From Polyangium jinanense (GTDB lineage Bacteria; Myxococcota; Polyangia; Polyangiales; Polyangiaceae), in the NCBI RefSeq assembly GCF_028435365.1, contig NZ_JAGTJJ010000004.1:62001-126000 (forward strand): DNA of 64,000 bases, given 5' to 3'. The notes below the pieces were generated by a model. The model was not told the origin of the DNA, did no database searches, and saw only the letters and a list, made by a program, of their open reading frames with translations. Shown one piece after another: positions 51,520-62,055 of this stretch (positions are counted from its first letter, which is position 1; every line of letters begins with the position of its first letter). The position numbers were made by a program, and so were the translations under genes.

Positions 51520-52563
51520 ATGATCCTGCATCAACTCCGGGTCGAACAGGCGATCGATCGCGACGCGCGCGGGCGTTTCGTGAAGGAGCTGTGCATCGTA
51601 CGGGGGGGCGCAGCCGATGACGGGATTCCGCTGGCGATGGTACGAAAGCGCTCAGCGGAGCTCGGCGGGACACGAGGGAGCGTGCTCCTCATTCACGGCT
51701 ACGGGCAGAATCGGTACGCCTGGCATCTGCCCGCCCGGAGCCTCTCGAACTACCTGGCCCGCGAGGGCTTCGACGTCTTCAATCTGGACCTGCGTGGCCA
51801 CGGCCGTTCCCGACATCTCGGCGCGCGGCGGCCGACGGACGTGAGCGAGTTCGTGAAGCAAGATGTGCCCTGGGCGCTCGAAGAGGTGCAGCGCCTCGCC
51901 GGTCCGCGGCCGGTGTTCCTCCTGGGGCACTCGCTCGGGGGGCTCGTCAGTTACGCGTCGGCGCCGCTCGCCCACGGCGCGGTGGCGGGCGTCGTGACCC
52001 TCGGCAGCCCGTACCATTTCACGCGCGGCTCGCTGCCGCTCACGCTGGCGGGGCACGTGCTCCTCGCCGTGGACCGGCGCATGTCGTTCGGGCATGGCGC
52101 GCTCGGGCTGCGCGCCTTCGGCGAGGTCGTCAGGCTCGCGCGCGTGCTCGTGGAGAGCCCCATTTTCCCCCTGCCGATCCGCGGCTTCCGGCCCGGATCG
52201 ATGGAGCCCGTGGTGCTCTCGCAGCACATGTCGCTGGCGATGGATAGCGGCAGCATCACGGTGCTCCGGAACATGTTCCTCGCGGCGGCGGAGGCGCGGC
52301 AGAGCGGGCATCGGCTCGGCGGTTTGTCCGGATTCGTCGAGGGCTTCGAGGCGATGGACGTGCCGCTGCTCGTGGTCGCGGGCGAGAGCGACGACCTCGC
52401 GCCGCCGGCGTCGGTGGAGCCCGCGTATCGATCGAGCCGCTCGCGGGACAAGACGTACCGCATATTCCCGCAAGGGCACATCGATCTGATCATGGGCAGC
52501 CGCTCGACGCACACGGTATGGCCACTGCTCGCGCGGTGGCTCGGCGCGCGCGTCGCCCATTGA
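51520..52563 (+). CDS. Alpha/beta hydrolase (lipase/esterase-like)
   Basis: A 347-aa enzyme with a complete alpha/beta-hydrolase set: oxyanion region LLIHGYGQNRYAW, nucleophile GHSLGG, catalytic Asp in VVAGESDDLAPP, and catalytic His in FPQGHID. The segment NLDLRGHGRSR is the usual strand beta-4 turn. ATG 51520 has GGAGG eight bases upstream. No export signal. It may act on fatty or polymeric esters (compare PhaC/lysophospholipase-like branches); the substrate is unknown. Divergent from the barrel protein gene. Confidence 0.88.
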   Translation: MILHQLRVEQAIDRDARGRFVKELCIVRGGAADDGIPLAMVRKRSAELGGTRGSVLLIHGYGQNRYAWHLPARSLSNYLAREGFDVFNLDLRGHGRSRHLGARRPTDVSEFVKQDVPWALEEVQRLAGPRPVFLLGHSLGGLVSYASAPLAHGAVAGVVTLGSPYHFTRGSLPLTLAGHVLLAVDRRMSFGHGALGLRAFGEVVRLARVLVESPIFPLPIRGFRPGSMEPVVLSQHMSLAMDSGSITVLRNMFLAAAEARQSGHRLGGLSGFVEGFEAMDVPLLVVAGESDDLAPPASVEPAYRSSRSRDKTYRIFPQGHIDLIMGSRSTHTVWPLLARWLGARVAH

Positions 52564-52640
52564 AGAAAGACCGATCGAGGAAAACGCGCGGGGGCTCGGC
52601 ACGGCCTCGCGCGCCGCGCCCCCGCGCGCAAAGATTGCAT

Positions 52641-53084
52641 TCACCAGTTGACGGTGATCGCCAGCGGATCGGTGGAGGACGGGGGCGCCGAATCCGGCGC
52701 GGGTTCCTCGGGCTGGCGGAGGACGACGCGGATCGGGCGCGGCGGCGGCGGCGTCGATTCTGCCTTGCGCCCGAGGGCCACGGCCACGGTGATGTCGGTG
52801 ACGGGCATGATGACCTCGGCCCACGGGACGTAGCCCGGCGAAATGGCGCGCAGGACCCGCCAGCGCAGCTCGCACGGAATGCGCCCGCGATGCGGCCCGA
52901 TCGAGATCAGCGTATCGTCGAGATAAATGCGCGCATCCGGGGGCGTGACATGGACGCAAAGCAGGACCGTGGAATCGGGCAACGCCTCGGCCGAGCGCTG
53001 GGTCCTGGGCTGGGTCGACGGCGGATCGTCGTCGGATTCAGGAACGCCCGGTACGCAGCGATTGGCGAGGCCGTTCGAGTGCAT
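52641..53084 (-). CDS. PEGA-like domain small protein
   Basis: A 147-aa protein. After a polar, Pro/Asp-rich N-terminus it has a PEGA-like beta-sandwich (LLCVHVTPPDARIYLDDTLIS... RVLRAISPGYVPWAEVIM), then a Pro-rich, disordered C-terminus. ATG 53084 has a strong GGAGGGG site; the longer frame is unsupported. PEGA domains usually sit in envelope proteins of myxobacteria; no signal peptide is clear here, so its location is uncertain. Convergent with the hydrolase gene. Confidence 0.65.
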   Translation of the reverse strand: MHSNGLANRCVPGVPESDDDPPSTQPRTQRSAEALPDSTVLLCVHVTPPDARIYLDDTLISIGPHRGRIPCELRWRVLRAISPGYVPWAEVIMPVTDITVAVALGRKAESTPPPPRPIRVVLRQPEEPAPDSAPPSSTDPLAITVNW

Positions 53085-53256
53085 TCGCTCCCCTCCCGAG
53101 CACACGCGCGGGAAAAATCCGGCGCAAATGGCTCTGCAGGACTGTGACAAACGTAACCACAAACGCAAATCGAACCCACGCTTTTAGGGGAGGACGGGGG
53201 CCGGAGGCCGCCCTCGCTGAACCCCGGAGGTCGCGCGGGTCTGCTAGGCTCGGGCC

Positions 53257-53535
53257 ATGTCCATCAAGGATCGAATCGTCTCCGAGGGGATGAAGCTCGC
53301 GGCGAGCCCGCAGGTCGCGAAGCTCATGCAGGACGAGCGCTTCATGAAGCTCGTGATGACGGCGATGAGCATGCCCGGGCGGGTGTCGACGTTCACGACG
53401 GAGCAAAAAGAAGCGTTCGCGAAGTCGATGGGCCTCGCGACCTCGGACGAGGTGCGCGATCTCCGGCGCGTCGTCTCGTCGCTGGAGCAGAGCGTGTCAC
53501 GCCTGCGCGCGAAGCTCGAAAAGGACGCTTCGTAG
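53257..53535 (+). CDS. Small coiled-coil protein (92 aa)
   Basis: A 92-aa protein beginning MSIKDRIVSEGMKLAASPQ, with a helical N-terminus and a C-terminal coiled coil (EVRDLRRVVSSLEQSVSRLRAKLEK). The layout (helical head plus Leu-zipper-like tail) resembles small phasin- or accessory-type proteins, but no family is recognised. Convergent with the lipoprotein gene ending at 53542, 6 bases away. Confidence 0.7.
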   Translation: MSIKDRIVSEGMKLAASPQVAKLMQDERFMKLVMTAMSMPGRVSTFTTEQKEAFAKSMGLATSDEVRDLRRVVSSLEQSVSRLRAKLEKDAS

Positions 53536-53541
53536 CGGCAG

Positions 53542-53976
53542 CTAAGGCGCGGGCTCGATTTGTCGAACGGTGCGGAGGAGCGGCGCGTCCTGGGCAGGCT
53601 CCTCGCTCACGCTCTGCTCCTTGGCCTTCTCCTCGATGCCGGCGAGGCGCCCGCGCGCATCCTGGAGCTTTTGCTTCTCCTCGGGCCGCAAGGTCCCGGG
53701 GCGCTGCGCCTCGACCTGCTCGGTGAAGTCGAGCCAGCGCTCGGCGCCGTCGTGGTCCCCGAGCATGATCAGGGAAAGCCCCAGATACAGCCCGTAACTC
53801 ACCTGCTTGCGCGGCGAGAGCTCGGCGACTTCGTCCTCGTGATCCCCGAGCTTCTCGGCCGCTTCGAGGTAACGGCCATCCTGGTATGCGCGCTGGGCGC
53901 TGCCGATGTATCCGCCGCAGCCCGCGGAAAACAACAGGAAGAGGGACGAACCAAGGAGCGCGCCGAGGCGTCGCAT
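53542..53976 (-). CDS. Small TPR-like lipoprotein
   Basis: A 144-aa protein with a lipoprotein signal ([10 protein letters not shown], Cys20), a TPR-like helix pair ([42 protein letters not shown]), and a charged C-terminus. The start gives an intact signal peptide; the longer open frame to 55047 is antisense-like within prkA and is rejected. Possibly an assembly or scaffolding lipoprotein; unassigned. Confidence 0.75.
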   Translation of the reverse strand: MRRLGALLGSSLFLLFSAGCGGYIGSAQRAYQDGRYLEAAEKLGDHEDEVAELSPRKQVSYGLYLGLSLIMLGDHDGAERWLDFTEQVEAQRPGTLRPEEKQKLQDARGRLAGIEEKAKEQSVSEEPAQDAPLLRTVRQIEPAP

Positions 53977-54137
53977 GAACGATCTATAACCTGGAAAAGA
54001 CCAGGCCCCAATGGGGAGATCCGCGAAAATTGCCGCGAAATGGGTTTTGCGTAGCGCGAAGGCGGCTGCGCAGCGAGGGCCTTTCGCGAGGTTTCGCGTG
54101 TATTCGAGTGTGGCGCTGGGCTCACAGCGCACCGCGG

Positions 54138-54179
54138 CAAAATGAAAAAGGCTCCCCGCTCGGTGGGAGCGGGGAGCCT
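54138..54179 (-). terminator. Rho-independent terminator of prkA
   Basis: On the minus strand a 13-bp perfect stem AGGCTCCCCGCTC / GAGCGGGGAGCCT with a 5-base loop (54179-54149) is followed by TTTTTCATTTT. It lies 25 bases after the prkA stop codon. Confidence 0.9.
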
Positions 54180-54203
54180 CGGGACGCGCTTCCGGAGACG
54201 GGG

Positions 54204-56258
<2,055 letters not shown>

Positions 56259-56279
56259 GTGGATACCTTACAACACGGA

Positions 56280-57464
56280 TCACGGTGACGCGAACGCGGC
56301 CGCACCGTTCAGAAACGCCTTCCAGGAGGCCTTTTCCTGACCCTGCTCGGTGAAGAGCCCGAGCGAGCATGCATAAGCTGCGTAGGGTCCGTCTGCAGGC
56401 TCGCCCAAGACGGCCACGCGCTCTCCGCACCGGACGGGACCAAGGTCGTGCAGCGCTTCGATGTTCACGAACACGAAGCGATCCCGCCTGGGCGCAAGCG
56501 CGCCGAAGAACGTCTCGAGGAAGAGCGCCTGCTTGTCCTCCGATCCCCCGACGACGGACGAGCTCGGAGACCCCACGGATTCGAGCACCACGGCCTTGTC
56601 CGCAGCATGCGCGAGGATCGTGTCGGCATGCGCGGAGATGTCGCTCGCACGCCCCGCCTCCGCGGCGCCAAGGCCAGGGAGGTACGAAGCGACCGCGACG
56701 TCGCTCGCGTCGAGCAGCGGCAAGAACGAGGGATCCGGAGCGGACACGCCCTCGAACGAAAAGCCCACGCCCGCGCGGATGTCCGGCGCGGCGAGCGGAT
56801 GTGCGCGGACGTAGTCGAGGACGTCGCTCGCGAAGAGCTCGAAGGCCGCGCGCTCGTCGGGGTGAGCCGCGAGGCGAACGTCGACGTCGCGGCCGAGCAC
56901 GAAGAAACGCGCCGAGGGGCCGAGCGCCGAGAGCGCCGCGTCAATCGAGGCGTGCGCGAAGGAGAGGACCTCGGGCGCGGTCCAAGGCATGTCCGCGAGC
57001 TCGGGCGGGAGGTGCAGGGCAGCGCGATCGACGATGACGAGCGAGAAGCCGAGGACGACGCCGCGGCTGTTGAAGAAGGCAGCCTCCTCGGCGAGCGCTT
57101 GGACGCCCTGTTCCGTGGCGAGCTCCATCGGCGTGCGTCGCACCATCGTGGCCCGCGCGCCGAGCGCGAGCGCGCCGAGCCGCGCCGTGATCACGTCGCC
57201 AGGCTTCGGCGGTCCATCACCCATGGGCGTCGGCGTGAGGCCAATCCAGACGGGCGCGGAGGGGACATCCGGTGCGTCGGGATCGCCGGCGTCGCCGTCC
57301 GGGAAGGCGTCGGCCGAGCCGCCGTCGGAGGAGGGACCGGCGTCGCCGGGATCACCCGGAAGGCCGATGATCACGGGGTAGCCGCTGTCGTCACACGCGA
57401 GCGGCGCGAGGGCGACGCCGAGGGGCACGCCGAAAAACAAGAACCAGCGAAGCAAAGCGCGCAC
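56280..57464 (-). CDS. Lipoprotein with glycosidase-like TIM-barrel region
   Basis: About 394 aa, probably starting at GTG 57464 (no ATG gives a signal peptide; no good ribosome site is seen). A lipobox LGVALAPLAC precedes an Asp/Pro/Gly-rich linker (residues 30-75). The rest looks like a TIM barrel: ITARLGALALGARATMVRR, GVVLGFSLVIVDRAALHL, PDIRAGVGFSFEGVSAP, VASYLPGL, KAVVLESVGSPSS and FVFVNIEALHDLG. The strand-end Glu residues suggest a glycosyl-hydrolase-type fold, but no family is certain. It lies between the M15-like gene and prkA on the same strand. Confidence 0.7.
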   Translation of the reverse strand: MRALLRWFLFFGVPLGVALAPLACDDSGYPVIIGLPGDPGDAGPSSDGGSADAFPDGDAGDPDAPDVPSAPVWIGLTPTPMGDGPPKPGDVITARLGALALGARATMVRRTPMELATEQGVQALAEEAAFFNSRGVVLGFSLVIVDRAALHLPPELADMPWTAPEVLSFAHASIDAALSALGPSARFFVLGRDVDVRLAAHPDERAAFELFASDVLDYVRAHPLAAPDIRAGVGFSFEGVSAPDPSFLPLLDASDVAVASYLPGLGAAEAGRASDISAHADTILAHAADKAVVLESVGSPSSSVVGGSEDKQALFLETFFGALAPRRDRFVFVNIEALHDLGPVRCGERVAVLGEPADGPYAAYACSLGLFTEQGQEKASWKAFLNGAAAFASP

Positions 57465-57526
57465 GAAGAGGAGCGTAACGAATTCTTCGCGTGGTGGCTC
57501 GCGCGCGCGGACGCGCGAGGCGCGCG

Positions 57527-58801
57527 CTACGGAGGCCCGCCGTACCGCGGCGGCGCAGGCATGCTTGCCCCGGACGGGAGCCGTCCGGACCACTCCACGA
57601 CACCCGGCGTGGCGTGCGCAGGCGCCCAGGCCATGCCGCCCTTCTCGAGCACGCCCGGCCACGAGTCGACGTACTGCGGAGGCTCGGAGGGGCCGGACGC
57701 GTCGATCCAGAGCGCGTGTCCCGTGCCGGGCCTGCGCACGTCGACGTGGACGAACTTGCTGTTCGGATAGAAGCCGCAGCCGACGTCGTCGAGGGTGCGG
57801 CAGAGCTGGAAGACCGTGGCGTTCGGGATGCCGTGGACCTGGATGTCCGCGGCGCGCGCGGCCGCGTGCATGCTCTGGTGGCTCGTGCCCGCGACCTTCG
57901 CGCCGGGGCGATAGCCGCTGTAGATGTAGATCGGCCGCCACGGGAACGAGTCGGCGATGCGCTGCAGCGCCCAGAGCAGGCGCGGGTGCACGAGGCGCAC
58001 GTCGGAGATCCACTCGCCTTTGCGCACGGCCTCGGGATCGGGCTCGTCGGGAAGGAGGTCCGCGGGGCGCGCGACGTCGGCCGGGCGCATCATGAGCGAG
58101 AGGCGATCGAGGGCCTCGGGGGCGACGGATCCGTCACAACGCACGAGCGGGAAGACGTCACGCTCGCCGGGTCCGCGGACGAAGGTCACGGGGCGACGAC
58201 GGCATCGCCAGTCGCGGACGGGCTTCGGCGGCGGGGCCCAGAGCGAGTCGAAGCCGTTCGAAGCGAAGCTCGGTCCAGTGGACGCAAGGAACGCAGGTGC
58301 ACGCGCGGGATCGAGGCCGTTCCACGACCAGGACGGCAGGACGTCGGGCTCGATGCGAAGGAGCTCCGCGCCCTCGGAGGCCGCGCGGAAAAACGGGAGC
58401 GCCGCGCCGGCCGCGGGCTCGACGTCGAGGAGACGAACGCGGCTCGATGCGAACGCGTGGAGGTCGTCGTGCTCGTCGTGGGGTTCGTCCGCGGCGTCGT
58501 CCGCGGCCTGCGCGGGGCGCCACGCGAGTTGCCACCACGGCTCGTTCCGCCACTGACCGAAGGGCCCCCAGATGTAGCGGCGCAGCGGGCCGGGGCTCTC
58601 GACCTCGGCGTTGAGGTACGACCGCAGGAGGCCGAGGCGCGGCGCGGACGGGTCGTCGAGCTTGAAGGTGTAGAGCTTGGGCGGCTGATCGAGGAGCGGC
58701 CCCGCGTGGGCCTGCGTCGCGGCTGCGAGCACGATCGCCGCGATGCACGTCATCGCGAGACGCGGTGCCTTTTGATCCGAACGAACCACGAGCTTCGTCA
58801 T
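57527..58801 (-). CDS. Secreted DUF882/YcbK-like (M15) peptidase-related protein
   Basis: A 424-aa exported protein (signal ending near TQAHA). The C-terminal domain has the DUF882/peptidase M15 zinc-site pattern: IYIYSGYRP, TSHQSMHAAARAADIQV (His and Asp ligands) and FVHVDVRRPG (His ligand). MepK/YcbK relatives cut peptidoglycan cross-links. A long N-terminal extension of about 240 residues is unassigned. ATG 58801 gives the better signal peptide. A cell-wall hydrolase role is likely but unproven. Confidence 0.85.
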   Translation of the reverse strand: MTKLVVRSDQKAPRLAMTCIAAIVLAAATQAHAGPLLDQPPKLYTFKLDDPSAPRLGLLRSYLNAEVESPGPLRRYIWGPFGQWRNEPWWQLAWRPAQAADDAADEPHDEHDDLHAFASSRVRLLDVEPAAGAALPFFRAASEGAELLRIEPDVLPSWSWNGLDPARAPAFLASTGPSFASNGFDSLWAPPPKPVRDWRCRRRPVTFVRGPGERDVFPLVRCDGSVAPEALDRLSLMMRPADVARPADLLPDEPDPEAVRKGEWISDVRLVHPRLLWALQRIADSFPWRPIYIYSGYRPGAKVAGTSHQSMHAAARAADIQVHGIPNATVFQLCRTLDDVGCGFYPNSKFVHVDVRRPGTGHALWIDASGPSEPPQYVDSWPGVLEKGGMAWAPAHATPGVVEWSGRLPSGASMPAPPRYGGPP

Positions 58802-58862
58802 CCCAAGAGCCGACTCCCTCGTTTTGCCACAACCCACGAGGAGGCGTCAGCAATTCCCGCGC

Positions 58863-59867
58863 TCAAGCCGAAGAGGCGCGGCGCAGGCGATCGTGGACGG
58901 CAGCCCACGCAGAGCCCGCCGGAGGTGCTTCGACCACGACACTTTCGCAGCCAGCATCGTCGAGTCGATGGAGCGCCGCATAAAGCGCGGCCGCGTAACC
59001 TTCGGGGTCCGCGGGCAAGATCTCGACGGGAGGATCGAGCGCGGTGCCGGGCGCACGGAGCGCGGCGCCCGTGACGAGGCCCGCCGCGCGGCGCTTCGCG
59101 ATCTCGGCGCGCGCTTCGTCGGCAGGCACGATGACGAGCGTGGCACGAGGCGCGTAGTGCCGCGCGGAGGTGCCCGGCGCGGGCGCGCGTTCGTCGAGCG
59201 AGACGGTGATCGCACCGGGATCGACGACGTCGACGTGACGACGCAGTTCGTCGAGGGAGATGGCGCCCGGGCGTAAAAGAACCGCAGGGCTGCGCGAGAC
59301 GTCGACGATCGTGGACTCGATGCCGTGACGGCAAGGGCCGCCGTCGAGCACGAGCGGGATGCGTCCGCCGAGCGATTTGAGGACGTGCTCGGCCGTCGTT
59401 GGCGAGAGCGAGGTCGTGCGGTTCGCGCTCGGCGCCGCGATGGGCAAACGGCACGCTTCGAGGAGAGCGCGCGCGACGGGAGCCGCAGGCACGCGGAGCG
59501 CAACGGTGGGTCCGCCGGCCGCGACCTCGTCGGCGACGGCGCCCGGCCTGCGCGTGACGACGAGCGTGAGCGGGCCCGGCCAGAAGAGCTCAGCGAGGCG
59601 CTCGGCGACGGGCGGAAAGTCGAGCGCGAGCGCGCGTGCCTCGGCGACGTCGGCGACATGCACGATGAGCGGGTTCGTCGCGGGACGACCCTTCGCTTCG
59701 AAGATGCAACGCACGGCGGAAGGTTCGTCGGCGCGCGCGCCGAGGCCGTAGACGGTCTCGGTCGGGAAGGCGACGAGACGCTTGCCGCGGAGGAGCGCGG
59801 CCGCGCGCGCGATGGCCGGTGGGTCGAAGGGCAGGAGCTCGGTGCGGATCACGGGCGCGGCGATCAT
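58863..59867 (-). CDS. L-threonylcarbamoyladenylate synthase (Sua5/TsaC)
   Basis: A 334-aa protein. Residues 1-200 are the YrdC/Sua5 domain: VAFPTETVYGLGARA, KGRPATNPLIVHV, FWPGPLTLVV, and LPIAAPSANRTTSLSPTTAEHV. The C-terminal 110 residues form the extra Sua5 domain (APGTSARHYAPRA), so this is the long Sua5 form rather than short TsaC. It makes threonylcarbamoyl-AMP for the t6A modification of tRNAs reading ANN codons. An essential housekeeping function. Confidence 0.95.
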   Translation of the reverse strand: MIAAPVIRTELLPFDPPAIARAAALLRGKRLVAFPTETVYGLGARADEPSAVRCIFEAKGRPATNPLIVHVADVAEARALALDFPPVAERLAELFWPGPLTLVVTRRPGAVADEVAAGGPTVALRVPAAPVARALLEACRLPIAAPSANRTTSLSPTTAEHVLKSLGGRIPLVLDGGPCRHGIESTIVDVSRSPAVLLRPGAISLDELRRHVDVVDPGAITVSLDERAPAPGTSARHYAPRATLVIVPADEARAEIAKRRAAGLVTGAALRAPGTALDPPVEILPADPEGYAAALYAALHRLDDAGCESVVVEAPPAGSAWAAVHDRLRRASSA

Positions 59868-59907
59868 GGAGCAAGGCGAGCCGCTTCGCACGCGGCGCGC
59901 GAGTTCT

Positions 59908-60663
59908 TCAACGCGCGGCGCGTAGGTAACGCGGCTCGAACGGCGCGAGCGCCGCGAGGGTCACGAGCGTGACCTGCTCGGCCACGACACTCGTGCCCGC
60001 CTGGCAGTCGGGCGGGATCGTCACGACGAACCCACGCTCGAGCGCATCCTTCGCGGTGGCGAACATGCCGATCTCGGTCGAGCAACCCGTGAGGATGATC
60101 TGATCGGCGTGGAGCTCGTCGAGCAGCGGCCCGAAGGAGCTGCCCGTGAACGCGCTGTACGTCCGCTTGTGCACGACGTGATCGCCGGGCGAGGGCGCGA
60201 TCTCGGGCCACACCTCGGCGCCCGTGGTGCCGGCGACGGCGTGGCGCGGCCAGTCGCGGAAGTCCTCGTCGTCGGGCTCGTGTGCGTCGCACACGTAAAT
60301 CACGGGAACGTTTTTCTCGTGCGCCCACGTGATGCGCTTCTTCACCGCCGGCACCACGTCACGCGCGCGCGGGACTTCGAGCGGGCGGCCAGGCGTGAGG
60401 TAGTCGTTGATCATGTCGAGCACGACGAGCACGGGCCGCCTCGGGCCGCGTGGTCGCGGACGCGTCGCGAGGAGGCGCTCGCGCAAGCGCTTCGGCGGCT
60501 CGACGGGCGGCGCGGCGTGCGCGACGAGCGCGAGGTCTTCATGCAGCGCGGCGAGGTCGGACGTGTCCTCGGGCGACGCCGCGGCGAGCGACGCGAGGGC
60601 CCTTTGGGGCGTGCCCGCGAGCGTGAGTTCGAGGAGCCGTTCTCTGCCGAGCCGATCCACCAT
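59908..60663 (-). CDS. Isochorismatase-family cysteine hydrolase
   Basis: A 251-aa enzyme. After a 75-residue helical N-terminal extension, the hydrolase fold shows the catalytic triad: Asp in VLVVLDMINDYL, Lys in VVHKRTYSAFTGS and Cys in ILTGCSTEIGM (followed by the non-prolyl-cis stretch). Members hydrolyse isochorismate, N-carbamoylsarcosine, nicotinamide or ureas; the specific substrate is not determined. ATG 60663 is chosen; the upstream frame is preceded by an A-rich tract. Confidence 0.88.
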   Translation of the reverse strand: MVDRLGRERLLELTLAGTPQRALASLAAASPEDTSDLAALHEDLALVAHAAPPVEPPKRLRERLLATRPRPRGPRRPVLVVLDMINDYLTPGRPLEVPRARDVVPAVKKRITWAHEKNVPVIYVCDAHEPDDEDFRDWPRHAVAGTTGAEVWPEIAPSPGDHVVHKRTYSAFTGSSFGPLLDELHADQIILTGCSTEIGMFATAKDALERGFVVTIPPDCQAGTSVVAEQVTLVTLAALAPFEPRYLRAAR

Positions 60664-60761
60664 GGAACGCGCTTTTTTTTCGTAGCACGTCCGTGCGGAC
60701 GAACCCACGGCGGAGGCGCGCGCGGGCACAGTTCCTTGGGTCGGGCGGGGAGCCGCCGCGG

Positions 60762-62015
60762 TCAGGGCGCGGGCGTACCACCCTCGGGGGTGCCCTGCGC
60801 AGGCACGGGCGCAGGTTCTGCGCCCACGACGATCGTCGCCTGCGTCACCTCGCCCGACTTGACCTCGATCGGGACGCGGGCGAGCGCGCGCAGGCCTTTT
60901 CCGCGGAGATCGAGCTCGTACGCGCCGGGAGGCGCCTCGGCGGCGACGCCGGCTTCCGCAACGGAAGGACCGATCCGAAGGAAGGGGACGAGCGTATCCC
61001 GCGGGGACAGGAGCTCGACGCGCGCATCCGCGGGCGGAGGAAACGGCTTGCCTGCTTCGTCGACGAAACGAAGCTCGATCGCGCCCGGGACGCGCTCCTC
61101 GCGGACGAGGGCGAGCTCGGTGAGCACGCCGAGCGTGTCGCCACGCGGGGCCACCACGAAGAGACGCTCGTAGCGCGCCGAGCCGCCGGGCGGCAGCGTG
61201 ACGTTGCGGCCAAAGCGAAGGCTCGTCGTCCCCGCGGCGCCTTCGATCTCGAGCGTGGGTCGATCGCCGGCGGGCGCGATCGCGTACGCGACGGAGCTCG
61301 CGAGCGCAGCCGCGAACGGGGCTTCGGCCACGGCGTTCGCGGGGGGTGATGGCTCTTTGCCGACCGAGGGCACAGGCTCGGCCGCGCCCCAGTGGACGGC
61401 GTCTCCGAGGCTCGGGATGACAACGGGCTCGTCGGCCTTCGAGGCGATCAGGGTCGACACGAGGATCACGCGCGCGCCCGGGACGAGCATGTACCGCGTA
61501 GCGATCGTCACGCGCGGATCCCCCTCGGCGTGGCCACGCGCGAGGATCTGCGCCGATCCGTCACGCCCTTGCGAGAAGCTCATCGTCACGCCGGTCAAGC
61601 AGCCGAGCGGCGCGCCGAGGCACGTCGCGACACGCCCGAACGCGTCCTCGCGGACCTCGGCGTCGGCCGCGTCCACGAGCGCGCCGTCCGAGGCGCTGAT
61701 CACCGCCGCGATCGCGCCGTTGTCGACGAGGACATCCCCCGCCTTCGCCTCCACGAGCGCGCCCGCGAACGGCTTCTTGTCGCCTCCGATCCGCGCGAGG
61801 TTGACCGCGGCGGGCGCTTCCGGCTCCGGCGCGCAGAACCCGGCTTTGCCCTCGGCGCCGCGGCGAAAGCGGCACATCGCGGCGACACGTTCGCTCTCGC
61901 CGCCGTACATGACGACGCCGCCGTTCTGGATCGGCTCGACGCAGGCGGCGAGGCCCGTCAGGCCAAGACAGAGAGTTCCGATCGCGAGGCGTTTGCGGGG
62001 GAAGCCGGGCGGCAT
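60762..62015 (-). CDS. Large lipoprotein of unknown function
   Basis: A 417-aa protein with a lipobox (LTGLAAC) and beta-rich sequence. The central 200 residues (GDVLVDNGAIAAVISASDGALVDAADAEVRED...) resemble the beta-sandwich/beta-helix folds in surface or binding proteins, and the C-terminal segment (GAYELDLRGKGLRALARVPIEV) is carboxypeptidase-regulatory-like. The C-terminus is Pro-rich. A GGAGG site precedes the ATG. Gene order (dnaB upstream, 40 bases) may be chance. Family not recognised. Confidence 0.7.
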   Translation of the reverse strand: MPPGFPRKRLAIGTLCLGLTGLAACVEPIQNGGVVMYGGESERVAAMCRFRRGAEGKAGFCAPEPEAPAAVNLARIGGDKKPFAGALVEAKAGDVLVDNGAIAAVISASDGALVDAADAEVREDAFGRVATCLGAPLGCLTGVTMSFSQGRDGSAQILARGHAEGDPRVTIATRYMLVPGARVILVSTLIASKADEPVVIPSLGDAVHWGAAEPVPSVGKEPSPPANAVAEAPFAAALASSVAYAIAPAGDRPTLEIEGAAGTTSLRFGRNVTLPPGGSARYERLFVVAPRGDTLGVLTELALVREERVPGAIELRFVDEAGKPFPPPADARVELLSPRDTLVPFLRIGPSVAEAGVAAEAPPGAYELDLRGKGLRALARVPIEVKSGEVTQATIVVGAEPAPVPAQGTPEGGTPAP

Positions 62016-62055
62016 GATGAGCCTCCGACGCGCGAACGCGCCGGATCTTGGGACG